A program made the position numbers and the translations under genes. The notes under the pieces were generated by a model. That model was given only the letters and a program-made list of their open reading frames with translations. It ran no database searches and was not told where the DNA came from. Below, in pieces: positions 1 through 22,922 of a stretch of 64,000 bases of DNA (within the stretch, counting starts at the first letter, position 1; each line of letters opens with the position of its first letter). Source of the DNA: Phaeosaccion multiseriatum (Eukaryota; Ochrophyta, other classes); NCBI GenBank assembly GCA_965112735.1, contig OZ218960.1, positions 1,178,001-1,242,000 on the forward strand, written 5' to 3'.

Positions 1-1936
1 ACGGTAATCACGTGATTCAAAAGTGCATCGAAGTGGTGAGCACCACGGCCAAGACGGAGGGGCCGTATCTCCACTCGCACATACAGGTACGGGTGTTGGT
101 GATTCAGGGGATGCAGGGCTGGGCTGGGGTGGGATGGGTAGAGGTGGGTACTGTTACTGTTTATTGCTGCTCCTCTCCCTCGCCTCCTCTCTCTCTCTCA
201 CCTGCTCCCTCCCTCCTTCCCCCTCCCTCCCTCCTACCACTACCATTGACCGACCCTAACCACAACCACCCCGCACCCACACGACAACCACAACCACAAC
301 CAAAACCAAAACCAAAACCACACCGTATCCACAACCGCAACCAAAACCACACCATAACCACACCATAACCACACCATCAGTTCATCATCGACGCCTTTGT
401 GCACCAAGTGGAGAAGCTGTCGATGCACGCGTATGGGTGCCGCGTCATTCAGCGTATCCTGGAGCACTGCATTGACGAGCAGAAAGACTGCCTGCTCGAC
501 GAGGTTAAGGCCTCCTTTGGGACGCTCATTCAAGATCAGTATGGGAATTATGTCATTCAGCATGTGCTCAAGCATGGACGGCCGTCGGATAGGTGAGAGG
601 GAGGGGAAGGGAGGGGAGGGGAGAAAGGGAGAGAGAGGGGAGGGATAGGGAGGGATGGAGGGAGAGAGGGGGACGGAGGGAGAGAGGGGGACGGAGGGAG
701 AGGGAGGGATGGAGGGAGAGAGGGGGACGGAGGGAGAGAGGGGGACGGAGGGAGAGAGGGGGACGGAGGGAGAGGGAGGGATGGAGGGAGAGGGGGGGAC
801 GGAGGGAGAGGGAGGGAGGGAGGGGGGGGGGGACGAACGGAGGGAGGGAGGGAGGGAGGGAGGGAGGGAGAGCCTTCTGCGCACCCGCAAGCGTGTCTCT
901 CTTCCCTCTGCCCTCTGCTCTGCCCACATGCCTGTGCTCTGCCTGTCTGCCCGTGTACAAACATATACATATACCCATACACCTCCAACATGTGCTGGCC
1001 TGCCTCTTGTGTACTCACCCTCCTTGCTCACTCACAGACTGATGCTCATGACGGAGGTGCGCGAGAACCTCTTGTCGTACTCGCAGCACAAGTTCGCCAG
1101 CAACGTGGTGGAGAAGTGCTTGCAGTACGGCACCAGGGAGGAGCGCGGCGTGCTCATCAAACACCTGCTCTTTAGCAACAACGACGGAAACTCTCTCCTG
1201 CAGGTACGTACAGTATACTGATGTGTGTACTGGCGCCATGCTGTTGTCCTGCAGTTGTCCTGCCGTTGTCCTGGTGTGTCTACGTACTGATATATGTGCT
1301 GGTGTAGTGTTGGGTCCCATTCAGCTCGAGCTGACACACACACACACACACACACTTGCACAAGTCTACAACTCTCTCTCTCGCTCTTGCCCTCTGAACC
1401 CTTAACCCTTAACCCCCATCAACTGCCATCCTCCTCTCCCCAGGTCATGGTGTGCGACCCTTACGCCAACTATGTGGTGCAGAAGATCATCGATGTGGCT
1501 GACGCAGAGCAGGTCAGTCAGTCAGTCAGTCAGTCAATCAGTCAGTGAGTCAGTCAGTCAATCAATCGGTCAGGCGGGAAGGCAGCAATACACGCTGGGG
1601 TGGACCATACTGAAGTAGCAGGGGTTGCTGCTGCAATGTCGTGCCCCTGCACTGCACTGCACCTTTTTCATGCTCTTCCTTTTCTCTTCCTCTTCTTTGT
1701 TGGTCTCCGTCTCTTACGCTTCTTTATCTCTTATTAACGCCCTCCCTCTTCCTCCTCTACTTGCGTTCTTTTTCTTTCTTCCATCGATCACCCGCTCGCC
1801 CACCCGCCTGCCTGCCTGCCTGCAGAGAGACACCATCATTGAAGAAATCCGCACCCACGCGCATCAACTCAAGCGTTACACCTTTGGAAAGCACATCATC
1901 TCCCGTCTTGAGAAGATCTCTGGCAAGAAGGTGTAA
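1..1936 (+). CDS. Pumilio/PUF RNA-binding protein, C-terminal part (5' end outside window)
   Basis: Exons at 1-86, 381-592, 1038-1203, 1444-1512 and 1826-1936 join in frame and end in TAA. They encode the last five Puf repeats. The base-recognition segments are visible in order: NHVIQ, CRVIQ, NYVIQ, SNVVE and NYVVQ. These match repeats 4-8 of animal Pumilio, including the S-N-E of repeat 7 that reads the G of UGU, so the protein should bind a UGUA-type element in mRNA 3' UTRs and repress or destabilise the message (family knowledge). The C-terminal cap ([15 protein letters not shown]) is present and the protein stops soon after it. Repeats 1-3 and any N-terminal region lie upstream of the window. 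Introns carry G-rich minisatellites and GT/CA runs. Confidence 0.95.
593..1037. repeat. GGGACGGAGGGAGAG-type minisatellite in a Pumilio intron
   Basis: The intron between the second and third visible Pumilio exons is largely built from GGGAGAG and GGGACGGAG variants (about 600-870), then a normal acceptor region. The open frames on both strands here are artefacts of the repeat. Confidence 0.85.
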
Positions 1937-3444
1937 GGAGAGGAGAGAGAACCAAGGAGTGGAGGAGTGAGTGAGTGCATTGCGATAGAGCGTCCGGCGT
2001 CCGTCCAGCGGGGGGGCTCAAGGGCAGTGGATGGCAGTGGATGGTGGTGGGTACCTGGTTATGTGCTCCTTTGGAGGCCTTTGGAGAGGGACGAGGTCGG
2101 GCGATGGGAGGGAGGGACAGGGAAGGGGGGCGGGGCAGCAGGGAGGAGGAGGAGGAGGAGGAGGAGGAGGAGGAGGGATGGAGCGAGGGAGGGGATGGGG
2201 AGGGGATGGGGAGGGGATGAGAGGGGATGGGAGAGGGGGGGTTGGCGCAAGGCCGGCGGGGGACCACACGCTTGCATACGGTATGCACTTCGCTTGCGTG
2301 TCGTTTTATTGGTTCTGGTGGAACACTGACCCAGAAAGACAATCACACCGAGAGAGGCCGGAAGGAGATGGGAGTGAGAGAAGGGAGGGGAAGGGACGGG
2401 AGGGGAAGGGAAGGGAAGGGAAGGGAGGGGAGAGGAGGGAAGTACTGAGGCATGGATGGGGGAGGTGTACGAAGGGGAAGTGGAATGGCACACTTGGGTG
2501 CTGTACGGGACGGTTGCTTCGTTTCCGTGTTGTTCAGCAGTTGGTGATACAGCAGCCACTTCCTTGCTTCAGTCTCCCCGTTTAAAAGGGGTGGGGTGGG
2601 GGGGAGGGGGGGTGGTTTTGAGTATCAAATGAGAGAGGAGCTTGTGGGAGGGGGGGGGGGCGGCGGCCACACAGGAAGGAAGGGACAGGGAAGAAGAAGA
2701 AACAGCAAGAAGAGGAGGAGGAGGACTACCCTTGAGAAGAAGAAGAAGAAGAAGAAGAAGAAGAAGAAGAAGAAGAAGAAGAAGAAGAAGAAGAAGAAGA
2801 AGAGGAGGAAGAGATGGGGTGCCTGTTGACACGGGAGGAGGACTGCGTTGATTGATGATATGCTGGGCGGTGGTCGCCAAGAGTGAGTAGTCGGCGGAGG
2901 GGAGGGAGGGACGGAGGGGGGCGGGGGGCGGGGCTGCAGCTCTGTTCATACGGAATGAATGGGACGGACGGTACAGTACGGTACGGTACAATATGGTGTA
3001 AAGGGAGAATATGTAATGTGTAGGGTATAGGATTTACAGGCAGCAGCAGCGGCGGACATGACGCGGGAAGGAGGGAGGGAGGGAGGGAGGGAGGGCCGGG
3101 GTATGAGGCAACTCGTTTGTGTCACCCCCCCCCCCCCCTTGTTCTGTCCTCCTCCCTTTTCTCTTTCTTTTTCCCATCGATTTGGCTCATTGCTACTGGT
3201 AGTCACTGGTATTCGGCGTTTGGGTTTTGTTCCGCGGCTTCTGGGGGGGACGGGACAGGACGCAAGTCCTTTTATTTTCATCGGGAGCGTAAGAGGGAGA
3301 GAGGGAGAAAGAGAGAGACGAAAAGAGGACGTGTTCGAAGCCGCGGTTCGGAAGACAGAAGAGAAAAAATACATAGCAGTATCGTACACAAGTTAAGATT
3401 AAGTAAGGGCTCACACAAATAACAAAACACAAGAGTTTCTCAAT
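1937..3444. other. Tail-to-tail gap between Pumilio and the coiled-coil gene
   Basis: No gene is supported here. The gap holds two tandem copies of the ATGGCAGTGGATGG motif (2023-2044), GGA runs (2149-2178), an exact copy of the dispersed 21-bp element (2535-2555), a GAA array of about 70 bp (2733-2803) and a polypurine block. Both flanking genes end into it, so it should contain both 3' UTRs and polyadenylation sites. Confidence 0.7.
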
Positions 3445-7289
<3,845 letters not shown>

Positions 7290-7942
7290 CTGTGGAGAGA
7301 CGGGACAGGACAGGACAGGGCACCATCGCGCAAAGAAGCGGCGTAGGAAGGGCACGGGGTCGGGTGCTGAACACAGGGGTGCATGGATGTTGTTGACTGA
7401 ATCCCGTCCCGCTCCCTTCCTGCTGCTTGTCTCAGAGCTGGGGTCTGTTCTGTTCCATGCCCCAGCCCTTTTTGAACTCTCTTCTTCCCTTCCCTCCTCC
7501 TTCCTCTCTCTTTCCCATCGGTTCTTCCCCACGCTATACTTGCCACTTCATCGTCCATGGCGGACCCTGTTGGTAGCCCCGGGGCTGCCTTGTGAGAGTG
7601 GGAAACCCGAGAGGAACTGGCATTGTAGGCCGGCCCTTGATTGGAAGTGAGCGGCATTTTACTCTTCCCCTTCCACAACCCCCTTACGACTACCCTCCAG
7701 CGAGACCGAGTCACGCCGGGGAAAGAGCCGCTAGTGCAGAAATTCGTCCAACCTCACCACCAGCCTCCGTGACCTTCGTGGCTTCTGGTCTGCGCCAAAA
7801 CAAGCAGCATACGCGGTTACAAAATTGCAAAATTGCGCCTGTCACAACTGGCCTTCCTTTGGACACTCGAATCCACGCGAGATTGGAAGAGAGACGGAAC
7901 CAAAAAAAAACAAAAACCCTGAGTATAAGCATCTGAGCCGCA
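7290..7942. promoter_or_regulatory. Head-to-head promoter gap: coiled-coil gene / RNA exonuclease
   Basis: About 650 bp separate the two divergent start codons. It may hold a non-coding or short coding first exon of the minus-strand gene (around 7515-7650). No clear TATA box was seen. Confidence 0.5.
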
Positions 7943-10900
7943 ATGGTCGAAGGAAGCAGTCCTGCTGGAGCAAGGGCAGAAGCTGGAAACATGTTTGCCT
8001 ACTTGGGGATAGAGGATGGCGTCCAGGAGGGCGGCCAGGCAGGGAAGGAGGCACAGGACCAAGGGATGGAGGAGCAGCGGCCGCCCCAAGCGCAGCAGCA
8101 GCAGAAAGGCAAGAGAAAGAAGCTGGGCAAGAAGGCGAAGAACGGGTCCATCGACACCCGGGAACTCCTGGACGATTGCAGACAAGCGGGTATTGACGTC
8201 AAGCCCTCCCTAAGGCCTTGCAGAAAGCAGGGTGGTGTGGTGGATAGCAGTGGAAACATGATGTCTGTAGCCAACAAGGAGGTGAGCACTGGTCGAAAGA
8301 GCGTAAGGCGGGGTCTTTGCTGCTGCCTCCCTGGCTCTGCGTGTGATCAGCGCTGCTGCTAGAGCCAGAGTTGGCTCTCGGCCCGCAGCGAAGTGCCATT
8401 TGCCCCTCCTTGGCCACCCATCTTTCCCGTCCCATTGCCCTCCTTACACCTTTCGTTGCTGTGATCGCTCCCTCCTCCCCCTTGCCCTCCCCCGGGCTCC
8501 GCTCGAGGCACAGGTTCGCACACTTCTCAGGCACGCACTGGCCCCCGAAACGTTTCCCCCGGCCCGCTTCTGTGCCATTGGCAACGCCGTGACTGTGCAG
8601 GCGGTGGTGTTGGCCGTTGTACACGGGGTTCCCCCCCCCCCGCCTCGGTGCAAGACAGGGGGGCAAGGGAGTGCGATGGTGGTCGGGGAGGAGGAGGGTG
8701 GTGGCGGGGGCACCCGAGGCAGCACGGGGCAGCGTGTGTTGCGGAGAGACTCCCTAGACTGCTTCAGCGGGGCATTTAAGGAGAGCTTTGCAATAGCCAC
8801 GGTATGTGAGGGAGGAGCGGAGGGGGTGGAGAGAGGGCATTGGGTCAAAGGCGAAGGGAGGGGAGCGCATGAGAACCAACCGCTTGCCCCCCAAGATGCC
8901 CGACTAGGGAGTAACTCCGTCGTCCCGACCGACGCTCAGTCTCACTCTCCCACCACCCCCACCCGACGTTTTTGGAGCCGGAGGACTCCGTCCATATAAT
9001 GCACACCTCGACCTCCTCCGAAGATACACACTCACTCGCCCGGGCCCTAATTGGTTCTGACTCACCCATTGCATCGACGAACATTCCACGGAACATTCTC
9101 TCGTATTGTGTGGTGTATGGCATCTCTTTTGTTTGTTCCGAGCTGTCTCTAAATGGCGGTTTTGCAACTCTCCCTCCCCTGCCGCTCCCCTTTGCCTACG
9201 ACGTGCGTCTCTCCCCTTTCGGTCTTCCCCCCTTGCCCCTCCCTCCCTCCCCTTTGCCGCTCCGCCCTTGACCACCCACACAGCGGGTGCGGTTCTTCGA
9301 AGACGGCGTGAAGGGCGCTAAGACAGCACTGGAGGCCCTACTCTTCGCACCCATCGGAGAGGAGAAGCCAAAGGTGTGGCCAGCGGACTGAAACTGAGCC
9401 TGAGCCCGAGTCTCTCCTCCTCCTTCCACCCACCCCACCCGCCCTCGTGCTTTCCCCTCCCTCGACCCTCGACCCCCTCAACTCCCAGCGCCCTTCTCCG
9501 CCCTTCGCGCGCTTCACGCCTTTGTGCCCTTTGTCCTTCCACCCTCTTTCTTCGCTTGTTTCTTTTCCCTCGCCCCACACCCTTGGCTGTCACTCACTCA
9601 CTCGTCGCCCCTCTCCCATATACCTGCATATGCACCGGTCCCTTCCTTCTGAAGAGGTACGCTTGACACCCCTCTCGTTCTTCCTTCCTCTCTCCCTGCA
9701 CAGGAGCAGAGGACCAAGGGAAGGAAGAGAACGAGGGGCGAGGGGGGCAACGATAGCGACGATGACATCGACAACTCCTTGCCGTCGGCCGGCCACTACA
9801 TCCTCACGCTGCAGGAGCTCAAAGAGAACGGCTTTCCTTTGCCTCGATTACACAGCCACCGCCACAGTCACAGCGAGGGAAATGGGGAGGGAGAGAACCA
9901 CACGAAGGAGGAGGATGGGGGGGGGGGAGGAGGAGGAGATGCAGTTGTAGAGGCGGCAGCAGAGGGAGACACCGGCTCGGCGGGGGAGGAGGACGCAGAC
10001 GAAGAAGTAATGCCACCAGCCCTCATTCCATCCCCTTCTCTGGCGGTGGCACTGGACAGTATCGTGTCCCAAGCAGCTGCTGCGCCCAACGGAGACGAGG
10101 CGGGGGCAGAGGCAGAGGCAGGAGGAGGAGGAGGAGGAGCTTCGCAGGAGCAGAACGGCGGTAGGGGCGGAGTGTCGCCACTTGTGCCTTCCTTGCAAGA
10201 AGCGACGGCGGTGCTCTCCCTCATGGAGGAGGTGGTCGGCACCGAGACGCCTGGCTACTTTCGCACCCTGCAACGAACGCAGCCACAGCCACAGCAGTTG
10301 GCCCCCTCAGAAGCACCCGTACTTTCGCCCGCGACGGCGGCAACCGCAACAGCGACGGGCGCCCCTGCCCCCCCTGCTCCTGCTCCTCCTGCTCCTCCTC
10401 CTCCTCCTGCTGCTGCTGCTTCTCCGCCTCTCACTCAGCGTTTGCTCGCTATGGACTGCGAGATGGTGATGACGGCGAAGGGGCTGCAGCTGGCCAGGGT
10501 CACGGTGGTGAGTGGCGCAGACAGGAGCGTGTTGCTTGACGAGTTGGTGGTACCCTGCAGCCCCATCACAGATTACCTCACCAACTACAGCGGCATCACG
10601 GCGCAGCTGCTGGCCCCGGTCACCACCTCTCTGCGCCAGATTCAGGTGGCCCTCTTGCGCCTCATCAAGGTATAGTGTGATGAGGTGTCCTTGGCGTGTC
10701 ATTGGCGTGGGCTTGGGCTGTCGTTGGGCTGTCGTTGGGCTGTGGCTGGCGTGTGGTTAGGATGTGGTTAGGGGGTGGCTGGCGTGTGGTTAGGATGTGG
10801 TTAGGGGGTGGCTGGCGTGTGGTTAGGATGTGGTTAGGGGGTGGCTGGCGTGTGGTTAGGATGTGGTTAGGGGGTGGCTGGCGTGTGGTGAGGATGTGGT

Positions 10901-12933
10901 TAGGGGGTGGCTGGCGTGTGGTTAGGATGTGGTTAGGGGGTGGCTGGCGTGTGGTTAGGATGTGGTTAGGGGGTGGCTGGCGTGTGGTTAGGATGTGGTT
11001 AGGGGGTGGCTGGCGTGTGGTTAGGATGTGGTTAGGGGGTGGCTGGCGTGTGGTTAGGATGTGGTTAGGGGGGGCTGGCGTGTGGTTAGGATGTGGTTAG
11101 GGGGTGGCTGGCGTGTGGTTAGGATGTGGTTAGGAGTGTGGTAAGGTGGTGTGTGCTCTCTGACTCACTCCCGCTTGCTCTCTCTCTCTCTTTCGCGACA
11201 GGAGGATGACATTTTAATTGGCCATTCTCTGGAGAATGACCTTCACTGCTTGAAGATATGCCATTTGCGGTGCATCGACACCAGCGTACTCTTCCCACAC
11301 ACGAAGGTAGGGAGGAGGAGGAGGAGGAGGAGGAGGATGATGAGGAGGAGGAGGAGAAGGAGGAGAAGGAGGAGGAGCAGGAGCAGGAGGAGAAGGAGGA
11401 GGGAGAGGAGGAGGGGGAGGAGGAGGAGGAGGAGGAGGAGGAGGAGGAGGAGGAGGAGGAGGAGGACGACTATAGGGTGGGAGGGTGGATGGTCGACAAG
11501 ACCATGCATGGCGTGTTCTGTGGTCGACAAGACTATTCATAGCGTGTTCTATGGTCGACAAGACTATTCATAGCGTGTTCTCAAATCACCACCTCCTTGC
11601 CCCCCATTCTGCACTCCTTTCTGATCCCCCCGCCCCCCTTTGCCCTGTCGTCCTTTACCGTCCTGTCTTTGGCCTTTGGGCCTTCTCATGTCCTCTGTCT
11701 CCCCTCCTCCTCCTCCTCCTCCTCGTCCTCCTCCTCCTCCTTCTCCTCCTGCTCCTCCTGCTCCTCTTCCTTCTTCTCCTTCTCCTCCTCCTCCTCCTCC
11801 TCCTCCTCCTCCCCCTCCTCCTCCTTTTCCTTCTCCCCCTCCTCCTCCTCCTCCTCCTCCTCCTCTTCCTTCTCCTCCTCCTCTTCCTCCTCCTCCTCCT
11901 CCTCCTGCTCCTCCTCCTCCTGCTCCTCCTCCTCCCCCTCCTCCTCCTCCTCCTCCTCCTCCTCCCCCTCCTCCTCCTCCTCCTCCCCCTCCTCCTCCTC
12001 CTCCTCCTCCTCCTCCTTCCTCAGGCCGGCTACAAGTCGTCACTGCGCTTCTTGTCTCGACTCCACATGCGCCGCGACATTCAGGCCTCGAGCGAGGGGC
12101 ACAGCAGCGTTGAGGATGCGTTGGCAGCCCTCGACCTCGTCACGCTCAAGGTGAGGGAATGGGAGGTTAGGGGATGAGGGCGGGGACAAGGGACGTGGTG
12201 GGCAAGGGAGGAGAGGGAGAGAGAGGAGAGGGAGAACAGTAGGGGAGAGGGAGAGGGAGAGAGAGGAGAGGGAGGAAAGTAGAGGAGATGGAGAGGGCGA
12301 GAGAGGAGAGGGAGGAAAGGAGAGGAGAGGGAGACGGAGAGGGAGGAGAGGGGAGAGAGAGAGGGAGAGGGGAGGGAGAGGGAGGGAAAAAAGGAGAGGG
12401 AGATGCAGAGAGAGAGGAAGGGAGTGGAGACTACGAGAGAGGTAGAGAAAGACCCGAAGAGAAGAAAAAGAAAGGGGGAGGAGGTAGAAACCCTACCCGC
12501 TACGCTAGCGGGGGCTTGGGCTCCAGGGATGTATGGTTTCAGTTTCAGTCTCAATGCGGCTGAGAAAGGAGCGTGTTTGAACGTCTCTACATCTGCTCTC
12601 TCTCCCCCTCCCTCTCCTTGTCTCTCTCTCTCTCTGCATGTGATGTATGCGTGTGGATGCGTGTCTATGTGTGTGCGTGTGTAGATTCAAAAGGGCCCTG
12701 ACTTCGGCACGGAGCGCACGAAGCGGAGCTTATTCGAAGGGCTCTGCAAGGCGGGGCTGCAGTGCTGCATGGTCGGGAGCACCGAGACGTGTACGGCCTA
12801 CGGGACTGTCTCCTCCACTAGCGCCGTCATCGTGGGTAAGGGCAGGGGCAAGAGCAAGGGCAATGGCACAAGCAACGCCAAGGAGGGTGGTAATAAGACC
12901 AACGGGGCGGATGTGAGAGCAGGGGTCGGAACC

Positions 12934-12965
<32 letters not shown>

Positions 12966-14068
12966 GCCTGCCATCGTCGCGGCAGGTAAATCGGCCCGGA
13001 TGTGCGTGGAGAAGGGAGGCGGCCTGGTGTGTGTGGCTTGGGAGTACCAAGCGGGTACTGTTGGTGAAAGCAGTGGTAGCGGGAGGGGAAGGGCCTCGTC
13101 GGGCGGGGAAGGAGGGGAAGGAGGGGAAGGAGGGGGAGGAGGAGGAAGAAGTGAGCAAGGCGAGGAGAGCAGCGGTGGCGACGCGCGCGGAGGAGCGGAC
13201 TTGGGAGTAGGCTTAGGAGGGACAGAAGGGTCGCCGGTGGTGCCGATGGAGCTGGAGGGCTTAGCGGACTCCGCTCCGGGATACTCGAGTCTTGAGGCGG
13301 ACATTGGGCGGTTGAGGGCAGAGCTTCCTCCGCAGACTCTCCTTCTCGTGCTCACTCAGACGGATGTGGATGAGGTGAAGCGCCTTGCCTCGCAGAAGGA
13401 GGCTTGCCGAGACGCCAGGTGAGATATGAGATGTTTATGTTACACCCTTAAGTGCCATCTATTACACCCTTAAGTGCCATCTTTACCCCCTTAAGTGCCA
13501 TCTATGGGTGAGGGGAAGGGCGATGCTCTGTGTGTCAGACTTGGGCTTGGCTGTGAGTAGGTGGTGATACAGCAGTAGTAACAGGAGTAGGAGGAATTCG
13601 GGGAGAAAAGGAGGAGGATGGCAGTGGATGGAGAACGAGGAGGAGAAGAGAGGAGGAGGAGCTGAAAACGAGTAGCGGTAGCAGAAAGAGGAGGAGACAA
13701 TGGTACGGCCGGGGTGGGGGGAGTGGGCGGCCGTGCCGATGAAGAAGTGGAGCTCCGCACGAGTGTTGGTCTTGGCTTTGAAGCATTGTCACTTCGACCC
13801 TCCACCCCTGGGTCATACAGAGAGACAAAGAAGTCCACTACGGCTTGCTTCCTTTCTCCATCTCTCATCTCTCCTCTCCTCTCTCCTCTCTTTGGTCCAC
13901 CCCCCCTTCCCTTCCCCTCGGGTGGCCTCTCCTCCCTTCTCTCGCTCGCTACGCCGCACCCCCCACAGGACTGCGAGCGTATGGACAGAGGCGCAGGAGT
14001 GTCGCCTCGATGGCATCGCCTCCCTGGCCAAGAACGGCACGGTTCTTGTGTCGCTCGTGACCTCTTGA
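7943..14068 (+). CDS. RNA exonuclease of the REX1/REXO5 (DEDDh) type
   Basis: Exons at 7943-8281, 8514-8801, 9284-9373, 9704-10669, 11202-11306, 12025-12150, 12685-13418 and 13969-14068 join in phase and encode about 915 residues. The exonuclease fold is clear. Motif I is MDCEMV near 10453, motif II is [14 protein letters not shown] in the fifth exon, and motif III is [14 protein letters not shown] in the sixth. These supply the D, E, D, H and D metal and catalytic residues. The family trims 3' ends of 5S rRNA, tRNA and snoRNA in the nucleus. The N-terminus is lysine-rich ([13 protein letters not shown]), fitting nuclear or nucleolar entry. A Gly/Ala/Pro-rich linker precedes the domain, and a long low-complexity C-terminal region follows it. 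Whether it is the REX1, REXO5 or REXO1 branch is not resolved. Confidence 0.93.
10746..11135. repeat. 33-bp minisatellite with TTAGGG cores
   Basis: About eleven copies of a 33-bp unit (TTAGGGGGTGGCTGGCGTG, then TGGTTAGGATGTGG) lie in the exonuclease intron 10670-11201. The 33-bp period is eleven codons, which creates a repetitive open frame that is not a gene. Confidence 0.95.
11307..12024. repeat. Intron with a GGA array, three ~31-bp repeats and an opposing TCC array
   Basis: A GGA-rich array (about 11311-11466) is followed by three copies of a unit containing GGTCGACAAGACTATTCATA (about 11490-11582). A TCC-rich array then runs to the acceptor (about 11702-12020). The two arrays are complementary to each other within one intron. 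Confidence 0.9.
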
Positions 14069-14966
14069 CTAAACAAGGCGGGAAGGGAACAAAACAAGGG
14101 CTGCCTGCTTGCCTTCAACAAGGACAGCTGTCGGTCGGTCGGTCGGTCGGTCGGTCAAAGAAGAGATGCGATACGCAAGATCACAAGAGAGGGCCACTAA
14201 GAATGAAGCGGAAATAAATAACGACTTTGTCGAAGCTGCTTCTTCTCCCTCGACGCGTGGGTGGTGTTAAGGGATGAAGCCTTGGCAGCGTGTATGAGCG
14301 ACGGCAAGCGCCGAAGTAGACGGAAGGTTGAGAAAGGATTGAGAGAGGTTCACCCACACCAAGCGCGAGTACACAGATCCAAACACAAGGAGGAAGAAGC
14401 AGAAGAAAAACATGGTTCCGATTTGTCCGATGACGGCATGCGTGTGAGAGGACAGATGGCCCCACTGCCTGGGGCAGGGCTTTTGGGACATGCCAAGGCC
14501 AGGGCACGCCTGCTGGCTGTGGAGAAGAACTGAAAAGCCAGACACATTTCATTTCATTTCCTTTCTCTTTCTGAGTATACTCTTGTAGCTATAGATCAGC
14601 TATAGACGAAGGAAGAGATGAGAAACTCATGCCATTGTCATCGTCGACCTCCCACCAAACCCACCAAGACTGGGCCGAAGCCACGCCCTCCGACAGTGTC
14701 CCTCCCGCTCACACATCCACCAGGCCAGGACTGCCAGGACGAGCAGTGAGGCTACTTAGTTGACTACAGTTGTACGCGGTTTACAGTGTCGACCCCGGAC
14801 AGGATCGTAAGCTTTTGATTGATTGCATTGTCTGAAATAAAAAACAATTAATGCACGAGTAATAAGAGTAATCCCTGAACTACGCCAATCGCCCCTTAGG
14901 TGTCTGGTAGGTCAGGGATTACTCTCAAGGTGGAAAGCGATGTAAGTCCTCCTCGTCCTCCTCCTC
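14069..14966. other. Tail-to-tail gap: RNA exonuclease / PICH-like gene
   Basis: No gene could be identified. A 92-residue minus frame (14545-14267) has one hydrophobic stretch (IGQIGTMFFFCFFLLVFGSV) that could be a membrane segment, but it has no recognisable homology and a competing plus frame overlaps it. A GGTC tetranucleotide run lies at 14130-14156. A perfect 14-bp inverted repeat is listed separately. Confidence 0.5.
14865..14925. terminator. Perfect 14-bp inverted repeat between convergent genes
   Basis: AGAGTAATCCCTGA at 14865-14878 and its exact reverse complement at 14912-14925 flank a 33-nt loop. It lies 40 nt from the stop of the minus-strand PICH-like gene, in a short AT-rich stretch. 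A role in 3'-end formation is inference; it could also be the remnant of a small inverted-repeat element. Confidence 0.45.
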
Positions 14967-22644
<7,678 letters not shown>

Positions 22645-22922
22645 CACGCGCACAGCCCGACGAAAAGCCTGGAGGACGGAGGAGGAAAAATGCTCAACGA
22701 GATTTAGGCATATGGGCTGCAGTTTGAGTTTCACCTCCCCCCCCCCTACGATCGTACTTCATCTTTGGTCATCCTATGACCAAGAAGGAGGAGGAATAAA
22801 AGAAAATGACAAGGAAATAACTTTTTTGTTTGCAAAGGACAGCTCCTTCTCTTCGCGGGCATCGGTCTCGCGCCTGTCTTGTGCTGCTCTGCCTGCATTG
22901 GAGATCCTAGTGGAGCGGCAGG
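22645..22922. promoter_or_regulatory. Head-to-head promoter gap: PICH-like / plastid hydroxylase
   Basis: A gap of 278 bp between divergent start codons. The pyrimidine-rich CCTCCTCCGTCCTCCAG just upstream of the PICH ATG, read on the minus strand, looks like a 3' splice site. The PICH 5' UTR may therefore be spliced and its transcription start may overlap the hydroxylase 5' region. Confidence 0.5.

Noticed and set aside
10746-11135. Possible gene encoding an 11-residue repeat protein
   Set aside because: The 33-bp minisatellite keeps all frames open and lies within a confirmed intron.
10700-11140. Interstitial telomere or chromosome fusion point
   Set aside because: TTAGGG occurs only as part of a 33-bp unit, not as a pure hexamer array, and genes continue on both sides.
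14261-14533. Small basic plus-strand frame in the REX/PICH gap
   Set aside because: No homology, overlaps an equally plausible minus frame, and is short enough to be chance.
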